Shown here piece by piece: positions 8,184 to 15,936 of a DNA stretch of 64,000 nt. Each line of letters opens with the position of its first letter. Positions within the stretch are counted from its first letter, which is position 1. Source of the stretch: Paenibacillus sp. An7 (lineage in GTDB: Bacteria; Bacillota; Bacilli; Paenibacillales; Paenibacillaceae); NCBI RefSeq assembly GCF_009870785.1, contig NZ_WTWX01000011.1, positions 1 to 64,000 of the forward strand, given 5' to 3'. The notes beneath the pieces are model-generated. The model was not told the DNA's origin and did not search any database. It saw only the letters and a program-made list of their open reading frames with translations. A program made the translations under genes and the position numbers.

Positions 8184-8526
8184 AAAATACATCTTGTAAA
8201 TGGACTGCCTATTGTTTCTCTTCCTCTATCTTACAAGAATAAATCAACGCTTCTCAATAATGTCTTACTGGATACTGGATACTGGATGCTCCACAACTAT
8301 CTTTGATACTGATCTTGTTGAACCTATTGGCCTGGATATAGACTTTATCAACGGAAAGTGGGTTCGGATGTATGGAGTAGGTGGCTCAAGTGAGTTGTGT
8401 TACCAACAGATTGTCTCATACCTCTCTATTGATAGCATCCTGCTTAAAGAATTTACTATTCAACTAGGACTTACAAAAGAACCTTATGGTTTCGATGCCA
8501 TATTAGGTGTCGATTTTTCTTTATAA
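8180..8526 (+). pseudogene. Retropepsin-like aspartic protease, two frameshifts
   Basis: The protein can be rebuilt as MKIHLVNGLPIVSLP ... VLLDTGCSTTIFDTDLV ... GVGGSSE ... FDAILGVDF. LLDTGCSTT is the DTG active-site motif of retroviral-type aspartic proteases and ILGVDF the matching later motif. The frame is broken by one extra A just after the ATG (run at 8183-8187) and by a perfect 7-base duplication GGATACT (8270-8276, 8277-8283) inside the active-site codons. Unless these are reading errors the gene is dead. Confidence 0.75.
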
Positions 8527-8585
8527 ATATGGGTTGAAAATCGATTTTGAAAATTTAGTTATCTCATAAAGGTTTAACGAACTTG

Positions 8586-8685
8586 CGTATAACGTTCCTG
8601 TATTCACGACCCGACGTATATCGGGTATCCGGCGAATGCCTGATCAAGGCCATATGCCCGCAGCGTGAATATTATGTTATACGAA
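8586..8685. repeat. attC-like site A2 (short type)
   Basis: R boxes CGTATAAC (8586-8593) and GTTATACG (8676-8683) are perfectly complementary. L boxes ATTCACG / CGTGAAT pair. Between R and L lies an unpaired spacer (8 bases left, 5 right). The inner part has hairpin CCCGA / TCGGG and GGCGAATGCC. This R-spacer-L-hairpin layout is that of integron attC sites. Confidence 0.85.
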
Positions 8686-8767
8686 GATTCATTCTTCTTT
8701 GAATAAGCTGCTTGGGGTTCGTTAATTTTTATTCGCCTTCCTATTGCTTTCAGTTGTTTTTAGAAAC

Positions 8768-9928
8768 TCATTTTTCTAAATCAATAGATGAATCCGTGTC
8801 AATTCTATATCTCCAATTCACAAAATCTTCTGCTATTTTTGAAGACAATTTTTGAATATGTTCTTTAGTGATGTAGGCACCATCATATCCTTCAAAAACT
8901 TCACTCATTGCTTTGCTTATGATTCTATCTTGTTCTTCCTTCCTTGCTCTTTCTGTATAAATCTTCAGAATTTTATTCAGGCTATTTCTCATACCCTCAA
9001 TATTCACCTCTAAATAACGTTCTTTATCTCTAATCACGTCTGGATTAAATTTTTGATTTTTGAGTTCGAGAAATATCTGTTCCTGTTTATTATCAACAGG
9101 CTGCCTAACGCCATAACTAAAATCAGCTCCTTCATATTCGCTATGAATTATAGCTGAAAACGTTATGTGCCCGAACACTATGACATGTCCATAAATAAGT
9201 TTTTGTTGCTCTGATCCTGAGATAAACACATAGTTTGCTAAATCTTCTTCAGGAATCGAATACGGGATAGGATTTACATAATCAATTCCAGTATCTTTAT
9301 TGTCTGGATCTTGGCTGTATCTTAAATAATTTTGAACATTGCTCCAATCAATGCTAGGTAGAGTAATTATTGATTCTCTATCTAAATAATGAATGAAATT
9401 ATACAATATCTTGGCAACAGCCTTAGTATTCTCTTCTCCTCCTATGATCAATTTGAGGTTAATGGGCTGATTAATATATGTTTTTCTTAAGACTGCATCT
9501 AAAGAAGAAAAACCTTTTCCATATTGCTTTTTTACATGCTCTAATTGCTCTTTAGCCTTTTCTAGATTTGGAGCTGATATATTGAACTGAATATTACCTT
9601 CTTCATCTTTTACCTCTTCTCTTTTAGATTTTTGATAGGCAAACCTTCCACCTGGCTCTAGTAGTATCGCACTCCCCTCATGTTCTAATTTTTTTATGAC
9701 AGGAGGCATTTTTCCTCGATTACTTTTTATATTTAATAGATTTCTTATTACTACAAACTGCTCAACAAACTTATTGTCAATGTATCCAGACTCTTTTGTT
9801 GAAAAATAGTTATTACACTCTTTGCAGATAATTCTGTTTGACTGCAAACTAGATCCTAGAGCAGAATGAATGATATGTTCATTAGATTTTTCAATTATAT
9901 CGGCATTACAATATATGCATTTATACAT
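8768..9928 (-). CDS. HNH-type endonuclease family protein (cassette gene)
   Basis: 386 residues. The N-terminus has a zinc-ribbon-like HNH pattern: CIYCNADI, then NEHIIHSALGS and ICKECNNYFS, i.e. CxxC ... EH ... CxxCN, followed by DNKFVEQF. The following 300 residues are not recognised. HNH proteins of this layout are nucleases, often in restriction or anti-phage systems; that role is inferred. Ribosome site AAGGAGAATCTA precedes the ATG. The gene fills its own cassette between A2 and A3 and reads toward A2, as cassette genes normally read toward their attC. Confidence 0.75.
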   Translation of the reverse strand: MYKCIYCNADIIEKSNEHIIHSALGSSLQSNRIICKECNNYFSTKESGYIDNKFVEQFVVIRNLLNIKSNRGKMPPVIKKLEHEGSAILLEPGGRFAYQKSKREEVKDEEGNIQFNISAPNLEKAKEQLEHVKKQYGKGFSSLDAVLRKTYINQPINLKLIIGGEENTKAVAKILYNFIHYLDRESIITLPSIDWSNVQNYLRYSQDPDNKDTGIDYVNPIPYSIPEEDLANYVFISGSEQQKLIYGHVIVFGHITFSAIIHSEYEGADFSYGVRQPVDNKQEQIFLELKNQKFNPDVIRDKERYLEVNIEGMRNSLNKILKIYTERARKEEQDRIISKAMSEVFEGYDGAYITKEHIQKLSSKIAEDFVNWRYRIDTDSSIDLEK

Positions 9929-10002
9929 TAGATTCTCCTTCGGAATAAATTTGCAATGTATTCAGATGAAACTCTTAGCTATCTTCCTTGATTTTTTGAA
10001 TT

Positions 10003-10168
10003 TTCGTATAACGTTCTTGTATCTACGAACCCGAGAAGCTTAAGGCGCATCGCGCCGGGTCCAACGGACTTAGCCTCGCAGGGTTGTGAGCTGATTCAAC
10101 TTCTCCGTATACCGCTCCTTGCGTACCAAGGGCTGAACAGCCCGCAGCGTAGATACTATGTTATAAGA
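10003..10168. repeat. attC-like site A3 (long type)
   Basis: R boxes CGTATAAC (10005-10012) and GTTATAAG (from 10160). L boxes TATCTACG / CGTAGATA, a paired variant of the ATTCACG / CGTGAAT version in A2. Large inner fold with AACCC / GGGTT and GGCGCATCGCGCC. Same inner plan as A1 and A9. Confidence 0.85.
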
Positions 10169-10206
10169 TGTCATATGCCTTCTTCGAATCAAGCAACCAT
10201 TATATT

Positions 10207-10770
10207 TTAATTCTGGCTTCTATTTCTTATTATTAAAGGTTTTTTTGCATCGATAATAATAGATACCATCCCTAGTCCTTCAATAGAATTCCTAGTATCA
10301 AATCGAAACGATCTACCTATTCTACCATCCTTTTCATTCCAGTAATTATAATGAAAGTCCCCGTTCTCATCACAATATTCCAATAACGTTACCTGAAATC
10401 CCTCCCTTTCAAAAACTGACACTAATGTTTTTGCATCATAAACTATTTTATGAGATGCTGCAGGATGATCCGCTGGTCCAGGACCACCGACTTTAACCAT
10501 TTGTTGATACCAATCATTACGAAAATTTTTATCGGGAACTGCACAACGAATATAACCGCCTGGTTTTAAAAATTGATAGCAGTAATTTGCAGCCCTAATA
10601 CCTTCTTCATACGTTAAGTGTTCCCATACGTGTTCAGCCAAGAGCGCATCTATGCTCTCAGGTTCAGATAATCTATTCCAACTTTCTATAGAAGTTATAT
10701 TCAACTCATCTTCCTGTGAATTGATCCAACCATCATATTTGGTCTGCCCTGATCCAATAACTACTTTCAT
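10207..10770 (-). CDS. Class I SAM-dependent methyltransferase-like protein (cassette gene)
   Basis: 187 residues, compact. Features: MKVVIGSGQTKYDGW at the start (weak glycine loop), DALLAEHVWEHLTYEEG near residue 45 and FLKPGGYIRCAVPD near 75, all typical of Methyltransf_11-type enzymes that act on small molecules or sugars. The substrate cannot be told. The AEHVWEH motif and LKPGG are strong. The gene lies alone between A3 and A4 and reads toward A3. Confidence 0.8.
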   Translation of the reverse strand: MKVVIGSGQTKYDGWINSQEDELNITSIESWNRLSEPESIDALLAEHVWEHLTYEEGIRAANYCYQFLKPGGYIRCAVPDKNFRNDWYQQMVKVGGPGPADHPAASHKIVYDAKTLVSVFEREGFQVTLLEYCDENGDFHYNYWNEKDGRIGRSFRFDTRNSIEGLGMVSIIIDAKKPLIIRNRSQN

Positions 10771-10890
10771 ATATTTCCACCAACCAATCTAGTATTGAAT
10801 AATCACTTCTTGAGGTTTAAATCATTTCATTACTGTAACAATACTCCCATTTAACTTTCCTCTTAACTTAAATCAATGTTTGCATATGAT

Positions 10891-11055
10891 TTCTTATAAC
10901 GTTCCTGTATTCACGAACCCTCACCGACTTAAAGGCCTTATGCCTGGGCGCGATGCGCTTAGTCAGTGCAGGGTTGTCCGCTGATTCCTCTTCTCGGAAA
11001 ATCCATCTTGCGGACCGAGGGTGAATGCCGAATGCGTGGATTCAGTGTTATCGGA
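10891..11055. repeat. attC-like site A4 (long type)
   Basis: R boxes CTTATAAC (10893-10900) and GTTATCGG (from 11047). L boxes ATTCACG / CGTGGAT pair with one G-T wobble. The inner fold has AACCC / GGGTT and GGGCGCGATGCGCTTAG arms. The two R boxes differ because each belongs to a different adjoining cassette. Confidence 0.8.
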
Positions 11056-11080
11056 TGTTGTTGTCGTCTCCGAGTTACTT

Positions 11081-11488
11081 TCAATTGGGTTGTATGTAAA
11101 TCATGATTTCGTCTGCTTTTAAAATGACTCGTTCGTTTACTGATGCAATTCCTTTTCCAATTACAAACCCTCGCTTGTTCTTGATAATTTCATAATATAA
11201 TTCTATCTGATCCCCTGGATACGCTTGTCCTACTACTTCTACTCCTTTAAGCATAGATAGAAATCCAAGTCCATTATCTGTAGAGCTTGTAGCGAATGCT
11301 CCCAATTGAGCAAGCGCTTCAACTATCAAGGTATTTGGAACGGAAGCATCCTCTTCATAAAAAAACCATTCATTTCTTGAAATAAGTTTATATCCCTTTG
11401 CCCATTTGTTTTTTTCAACCTCCAATACCTTATCAATAAATAAAAAAGGATACCTATGAGGAATAGTACTTGAAATATCCATCATCAT
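11081..11488 (-). CDS. FabZ-like hotdog-fold dehydratase (cassette gene)
   Basis: About 135 residues. IPHRYPFLFIDKVLEVE is the FabZ signature including the catalytic His; NEWFF and VPNTLIVEALAQLGAFA supply the usual second active-site segment, with Glu before ALAQLG. FabZ-type enzymes dehydrate 3-hydroxyacyl-ACP; specialised paralogues serve secondary lipid or polyketide routes, so the housekeeping role should not be assumed. I start at 11488, the first of three ATG codons after AAAGGAGTCAA. It lies between A4 and A5 and reads toward A4. Confidence 0.85.
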   Translation of the reverse strand: MMMDISSTIPHRYPFLFIDKVLEVEKNKWAKGYKLISRNEWFFYEEDASVPNTLIVEALAQLGAFATSSTDNGLGFLSMLKGVEVVGQAYPGDQIELYYEIIKNKRGFVIGKGIASVNERVILKADEIMIYIQPN

Positions 11489-11518
11489 TTGACTCCTTTG
11501 TATTTTATATTGCAACAA

Positions 11519-11621
11519 TTTCCGATAACGTTCCTGTATTCACGACCTCAGCGTATGCTGAGGTGTCTGGCGACTGCCGGACCAAGGAGAATATCCACAG
11601 CGTGAATATTATGTTAAGTGA
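11519..11621. repeat. attC-like site A5 (short type)
   Basis: R boxes CCGATAAC (to 11529) and GTTAAGTG (from 11613). L boxes ATTCACG / CGTGAAT. Inner hairpin CCTCAGC / GCTGAGG with GTAT loop, a compensated variant of the hairpins in A2, A6 and A10. Confidence 0.85.
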
Positions 11622-11835
11622 AGTTCCATTCTTCTTTGAATAACCTACCTCATTCATATTGATCTACACTCTATTAATTCCCGTTTTAACACTTAATCCC
11701 TAACAAGTCTGAACTTACTGACATCATATACGAGTTTTTAATTCTCTGTTTCTATAGAGCAAAGTGCTACAAAAATTACAAATTAATTAGGGGGTCTATT
11801 AAAAAGATATTATTCCATCTCATTCCTTTTTTCTT
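11622..11835. other. Non-coding 3' flank inside a cassette
   Basis: 214 bases between site A5 and the stop codon of the next minus-strand gene. It begins with the motif CATTCTTCTTTGAATAA seen after several other sites. No gene or hairpin is evident in the remainder. Confidence 0.4.
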
Positions 11836-12741
11836 CTATTGTAAATATTGAATTGCTAAAGAAATTAATGATAAGCAACGGTTAAAAAAGTAATCGTAGT
11901 GACGATTATCTGTAATATCAATTTTATTTGTCTCATGATGACGAATTCTAAAACTATTACCAATGTTCGTTAGCGCCCTAAACTCAGTATCAAAAATTGC
12001 AATAAATTCATCTTGTCCGTTGCTCATATCATTTACCACTTTAGTTGTAGAATCCTTTTTATTAAGATCAGTATGATAAGTTTTCAGCCGTTCTAAAGCA
12101 TCCCATATTTTTTCGACTGAATCCTGTCGAGCCGCTGGGTTTGGTGTTTTATATAATGCAATTGCGTCAATCATTAATTCTCTTGTCCCAACCTCAGCAA
12201 TTTGTTGAAATTGCGTTTCTACTTCTTCTGATAAAGGACTATTTTCTACAATGCGTTCAATAATTTTTTCTGTGGTTAAAGTAAACAATACCCCAGACTC
12301 TACAAATATTTCGTTTAGTTCTTTTCTGTAATCATCAAAAACATTTGATGTATCTAAACAGTGAATGTACCAATAATTTTTGTAACGATCATTATTCCAT
12401 CCTTCAGAAATATCCTTTATATTTTCAGCAATGTATTCTATGAGGTCAATTAATGAATATTGATCATAATCATCATTATATTGTGGAGCAACCATATGAC
12501 CATACTCATTTCTGTGAATATCAGGTATTTTTATTGCCATTCTATTTTCAAATTGATTACGGTCAAATTCAATATAATACTGATCCACAAAAGCACAATG
12601 CTGCTGAAGTTTAAAGATGTGCGTTATATTCTTATAGTATTTTTGGCATGTACTTAATAGCAAAGTGTAAACTTCTTTTGAAATTTTTTCAGTATGTGTA
12701 ATTGGCCTTCTTAATCCATGACGGTTTGTGTATAAATTCAT
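11836..12741 (-). CDS. Hypothetical protein, possibly abortive-infection-like (cassette gene)
   Basis: 301 residues, no signal peptide. The N-terminal 150 residues are rich in Tyr, Asn and Asp and unrecognised. The C-terminal 130 residues are helical, with NPAARQDSVEKIWDALERLK and then FRIRHHETN ... YFFNRCLSLISLAIQYL. This resembles the C-terminal region of some Abi (phage abortive infection) proteins, where an Arg/His-rich helix is HEPN-like. That reading is tentative. Ribosome site TAGGAGGATTTATAA precedes the ATG. It reads toward A5. Confidence 0.6.
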   Translation of the reverse strand: MNLYTNRHGLRRPITHTEKISKEVYTLLLSTCQKYYKNITHIFKLQQHCAFVDQYYIEFDRNQFENRMAIKIPDIHRNEYGHMVAPQYNDDYDQYSLIDLIEYIAENIKDISEGWNNDRYKNYWYIHCLDTSNVFDDYRKELNEIFVESGVLFTLTTEKIIERIVENSPLSEEVETQFQQIAEVGTRELMIDAIALYKTPNPAARQDSVEKIWDALERLKTYHTDLNKKDSTTKVVNDMSNGQDEFIAIFDTEFRALTNIGNSFRIRHHETNKIDITDNRHYDYFFNRCLSLISLAIQYLQ

Positions 12742-12809
12742 TTATAAATCCTCCTATTTCTTCTATTGATTGTAATGTACTATTTAATAAGTATTTGTCC
12801 CTCTTGGAA

Positions 12810-12912
12810 ATTCACTTAACGTCCCTGTTATTCACGACCCGACGTATGTCGGGTGTGCGGCGAATGCCGGACCCAGGGCGTATGCCCGCAGCGTGAATAT
12901 TATGTTATAAGA
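12810..12912. repeat. attC-like site A6 (short type)
   Basis: R boxes CACTTAAC (to 12820) and GTTATAAG (from 12904). L boxes ATTCACG / CGTGAAT. Inner hairpin CCCGAC / GTCGGG. The right R box also contains the stop codon of the adjacent cassette gene (12905-12907). Confidence 0.85.
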
Positions 12913-13555
12913 TGTTGGCATCTTCCTCGAGCAGTCTAATATTAATTTTACCTTTGGATGCTTCTAAAAAATATTCTGTTTTCATGTAGAGAGGATGTAC
13001 TGGATAACTTACATCCATGATTATACCTTTGTGGTTTAATTTATTTACCACTATTGCTTGCGGGTATTTGTTAGGGATATCTCTTTGACGTTCTATACCT
13101 ACATCTAACTTGCCCCAAGCTAAGAATACAAAATCATAATTGTCCAATAATTCCCTCGATTTAAACATTAAATCATTTATGCCCCTTATATTTCTTGCAT
13201 GTCTTTTAGCCTTATCACTATTTTTTTCACGTATATTAAATATATTTTCAATATGGATTGAGTATTGATCTGGCAGTGTAATTTCCTCTTGATAGTAAGC
13301 CTCCTGAATCATCCGCATTACCTTTTTCATTGTGTTATCAGGTATTGTTAGAACAGGCTCGCTAGTTTCATATTCAGAATTTTCGAGTTGCTGAAAGATC
13401 ATTTCATCTATTGGTCTTGCTTCACCAGGATTCATCATAACTACTAATCCTATTACTTCCCCAGGGCCATTAGCAGAATGAAACTCTGTATGATGCCTGA
13501 ATATTCTTATATCGTTATCTATTTTCTTTGATACAAAGTGTGCATAAGTTTGCAT
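12905..13555 (-). CDS. DUF1643-like protein (cassette gene)
   Basis: 216 residues, cytoplasmic. GLVVMMNPGEARPID near residue 35 resembles the MLNPSTAD signature of DUF1643 proteins, and FVFLAWGKL near 140 resembles the family's central strand. The biochemical role of that family is unknown. Ribosome site AGAGAGGGATGATAGT precedes the ATG, 29 bases from the R box of A7. The TAA stop lies inside the R box of A6, so gene and recombination site overlap by eight bases. Confidence 0.6.
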   Translation of the reverse strand: MQTYAHFVSKKIDNDIRIFRHHTEFHSANGPGEVIGLVVMMNPGEARPIDEMIFQQLENSEYETSEPVLTIPDNTMKKVMRMIQEAYYQEEITLPDQYSIHIENIFNIREKNSDKAKRHARNIRGINDLMFKSRELLDNYDFVFLAWGKLDVGIERQRDIPNKYPQAIVVNKLNHKGIIMDVSYPVHPLYMKTEYFLEASKGKINIRLLEEDANIL

Positions 13556-13581
13556 ACTATCATCCCTCTCTCTATGCCAAT

Positions 13582-13731
13582 TTCTTATAACGTTGCTGTA
13601 TCTACGACGTGACTCGGCCTTAGATAGCTCTTATCTTAGGCCGGGTCGTGTGTTGTCTGAATGTTCTTCTATGTACAACCTCTGACAACCAAGGGGTGAA
13701 TGCCCCGCAGCGTAGATGCAATGTTATAAGA
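13582..13731. repeat. attC-like site A7 (long type)
   Basis: R boxes CTTATAAC (13584-13591) and GTTATAAG (13723-13730) are perfectly complementary. L boxes ATCTACG / CGTAGAT. A long inner stem pairs the CGGCCTTAGATA region with TATCTTAGGCCG. Nearly identical inner fold to A8. Confidence 0.88.
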
Positions 13732-13758
13732 TCTTGGTGCCTTCTTGAATTGCTTTCA

Positions 13759-14349
13759 CTATAGTTTACTGTTTACCCAATTTGGAATATGGTGTTTGAA
13801 ATATTGTCCTACTTTCGTCAGTTCATTCATAACGTAATTTATTTTTTGCTCATCCAAATACCAGTTATCTCTTGTAGTACCAGTCTTGTCTGTTACCGGA
13901 CTTACATAAAATTCAACCTCACTAGGAAATTCAACATGATATGTAAGTAAAGCTCGTCTAGCAAAATAAGATTTACAAACTAATATTGCTTTCCTTGGGT
14001 TAATTCTCTGTTGTTGAAGAGACTTCCAAGAATATCTTGCATTCTCAAATGTATTTGTCGCTTTATCTTCACGTAAAATTGAACTTTCTGGTACACCCAA
14101 ACTTAATCCTACATCTCGAAGAAACTCCCATTCAGTAGAGGAGACATTTGGAGTTGGACCACCCGATGGAAGGATATACGGTGCCAAACCCTGATGGTAT
14201 AACTCTGCAGCTCTCTCCATTAGTTGAGGATGACTACCACCAGGTATTAAAATTACATCAGATGGTTCAATAGATGTTTCAAAAAACATAAACTCGGTAA
14301 TACAATCAAAAGGATATGGCAAGTTGCTCATCCTCTCTATTATTTTCAT
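13759..14349 (-). CDS. YdcF/ElyC-like (DUF218) protein (cassette gene)
   Basis: 196 residues. DVILIPGGSHPQLMERAAEL, YILPSGGPTPN, then SILREDKATNTFENARYS and KAILVCKSYFARRALLTY follow the DUF218 (YdcF/SanA/ElyC) pattern, with the E-x-x-x-x-NT motif. These proteins bind a nucleotide-like ligand or affect envelope metabolism; function is not settled. No membrane segment here, unlike SanA. An inner ATG (after AGAGAGG) is a weaker start option. It reads toward A7. Confidence 0.8.
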   Translation of the reverse strand: MKIIERMSNLPYPFDCITEFMFFETSIEPSDVILIPGGSHPQLMERAAELYHQGLAPYILPSGGPTPNVSSTEWEFLRDVGLSLGVPESSILREDKATNTFENARYSWKSLQQQRINPRKAILVCKSYFARRALLTYHVEFPSEVEFYVSPVTDKTGTTRDNWYLDEQKINYVMNELTKVGQYFKHHIPNWVNSKL

Positions 14350-14364
14350 ATTTATTGCACCAAT

Positions 14365-14516
14365 TTCTTATAACGTTCTCGTATCTATGACGCGACCCGG
14401 CCTTAGATAACTCTTATCTTAGGCCGGGTCGTGTGTTGTCTGAATATTCTTCGATGCGTATACCTCTGACATCCAAGGGGCGAATGCCCCGCAGCATAGA
14501 TGCATTGTTAGACGAA
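14365..14516. repeat. attC-like site A8 (long type)
   Basis: R boxes CTTATAAC (14367-14374) and GTTAGACG (from 14507). L boxes ATCTATG / CATAGAT: the C-to-T on the left is matched by G-to-A on the right compared with A7. Inner stem CGACCCGGCC / GGCCGGGTCG. The two R boxes do not match each other but each matches the far end of its own adjoining cassette. Confidence 0.88.
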
Positions 14517-14534
14517 GGATCAATGAATAAACTT

Positions 14535-15401
14535 TCAAAACATTTCTTTAGTACTAATAATTATTGACTTATCTTTAAGTACTTTTTCAATTGTATCTTC
14601 TATGAATCCAATTGATGGTTTTGATAACCCATCAACAATTAAATGGAAAGTAAATCCCCTATTTCCTTGTGATACCACTACTGCTCCGGTATTAATTCCA
14701 TTACCAGCCTTATGTAACTCTTTTGTAAGATCGGAAATAAACTTCTGTACGCTAATATCATCATCACTTTCAATAGTTATTGAATAGGTATGTTTATTGA
14801 AGAAGAAAGGCTGTTTAGAATTAGACACTGTATTGGAGATCATTGTTTCAAGCTTATCAAGTTTACTTAAAATAAACTTTTCTGTATCAGTAATATTCGG
14901 TGAAGCTTGAATTATATTACTTTCGATAACCCTATAGATTGGATTATCCGGTCTATCATCATTTAATGCTTCTTCAACAGTACTTTTTAATTTTTCTTGC
15001 AGTTGAATAACTCCAAGCATGTCATTAGAATAAAATAATGTTCTTTCTTCAATAATATCAAATGGAAGTTTTGTACCCTCTTCACATATTTGGACTACTG
15101 GCTTTCTAACCGCATGTCGTACAGCTAATTCGTACATTACATTAGGATTTAAAAAAGTTAGATTTGCAATTACTAAATCATCTTCAAGTATTCTTTTTAT
15201 TACTTGTTTGTTTATTGAACCAGGATTAGAAATTCGATGTGCAACAGAAATATTAGTCTCTAGAAAGCCAAGAGACTGTAAAACTGGTATAACTACTGCA
15301 TCAATAACACCCTCTGCCGCTCTTCTTATTTCACTGCTATCATTTCCAATTGGTGTAACTATGAAGCATTTCTTTGCGGAATAATCCATAATCATTCTCA
15401 T
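14535..15401 (-). CDS. TIR/nucleoside-deoxyribosyltransferase-like protein (cassette gene)
   Basis: 288 residues. The first 140 residues have the Rossmann-like pattern CFIVTPIGNDSSEIRR, then DDLVIANLTFLNPNVMYELA and KPVVQICEEGTKLPFD. The Asn-x-x-x-x-Glu part (NPNVMYEL) matches the conserved Glu of deoxyribosyltransferase/TIR-like domains, some of which cleave NAD or nucleotides in anti-phage defence. A linker helix (about 170-190) leads to a second alpha/beta domain (about 200-288) that is unrecognised and could be the sensor. The start codon is uncertain (ATG codons at 15401, 15395 and 15389). It reads toward A8. Confidence 0.7.
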   Translation of the reverse strand: MRMIMDYSAKKCFIVTPIGNDSSEIRRAAEGVIDAVVIPVLQSLGFLETNISVAHRISNPGSINKQVIKRILEDDLVIANLTFLNPNVMYELAVRHAVRKPVVQICEEGTKLPFDIIEERTLFYSNDMLGVIQLQEKLKSTVEEALNDDRPDNPIYRVIESNIIQASPNITDTEKFILSKLDKLETMISNTVSNSKQPFFFNKHTYSITIESDDDISVQKFISDLTKELHKAGNGINTGAVVVSQGNRGFTFHLIVDGLSKPSIGFIEDTIEKVLKDKSIIISTKEMF

Positions 15402-15412
15402 CTTCTGATCTT

Positions 15413-15577
15413 TCGTCTAACGTTTCCGCATTCATGAACCCGAGAGGCTTAAGGCGCATCGCGCCGGGTCGTAGACTTAGCCTCGCAGGGTTGATCGCCT
15501 GAGCCCACTTCTCGTACATTCTTCGTTAGGCGATCCAAGGGCCGAATGGCCCGCTGCTTGAATGCTATGTTAGGTGT
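15413..15577. repeat. attC-like site A9 (long type)
   Basis: R boxes CGTCTAAC (to 15421) and GTTAGGTG (from 15569). L boxes CATTCATG / CTTGAATG pair with one mismatch. Inner fold with AACCC / GGGTT, GAGGCTTAA / TTAGCCTC and GGCGCATCGCGCC, as in A3. Confidence 0.85.
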
Positions 15578-15817
15578 TGTTCTTAGCGGACCTCTCCGAC
15601 ATTTCTTGCAGCTCATATGTAGTCAGTTCCCATTACGGGAACGTTCCATTGTATCTTCGAGTATGCTTTCCACAGTTATATACAGTCAGTTTCCGGAGGA
15701 AGCGTTCCTTCTTCTAGCCATGCCGCCCAAATCTATTCTCGAATCCGTTAAGGATTCTTCCACTTCCATCTTTACTCTGCTTTATCCTATTATTTGTTCG
15801 ATTTTTCCCGCTAAGAA
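15578..15817. other. Cassette without a convincing gene
   Basis: About 240 bases between A9 and A10. A plus-strand frame of 93 codons spans it but starts inside the A9 site and its product has low-complexity Ser/Leu/Pro content, so I do not call it. It contains a near-repeat: TAGTCAGTTCCCATTAC and ACAGTCAGTTTCCGGAGG, each followed by a GTTCC. On the minus strand a short MQFLAGKIEQIIG frame sits beside A10. Either a decayed cassette or a non-coding one. Confidence 0.4.
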
Positions 15818-15920
15818 TTGCATTTAACGTACCTGTATTCACGACCCAGCGTATGCTGGGTGTCCGGCGCATGCCGGGCCTAGGGCAGATGCCCGCAGCG
15901 TGAATATTATGTTATATGAA
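15818..15920. repeat. attC-like site A10 (short type)
   Basis: R boxes CATTTAAC (to 15828) and GTTATATG (from 15911). L boxes ATTCACG / CGTGAAT. Inner hairpin CCCAGC / GCTGGG with GTAT loop, compensated relative to A2, A5 and A6. Confidence 0.87.
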
Positions 15921-15936
15921 GGTGCCACTTCTTTGA

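Noticed and set aside
15546..15827. 93-codon plus-strand frame in the gene-less cassette
   Set aside because: It starts inside site A9, has no ribosome site and a low-complexity product.
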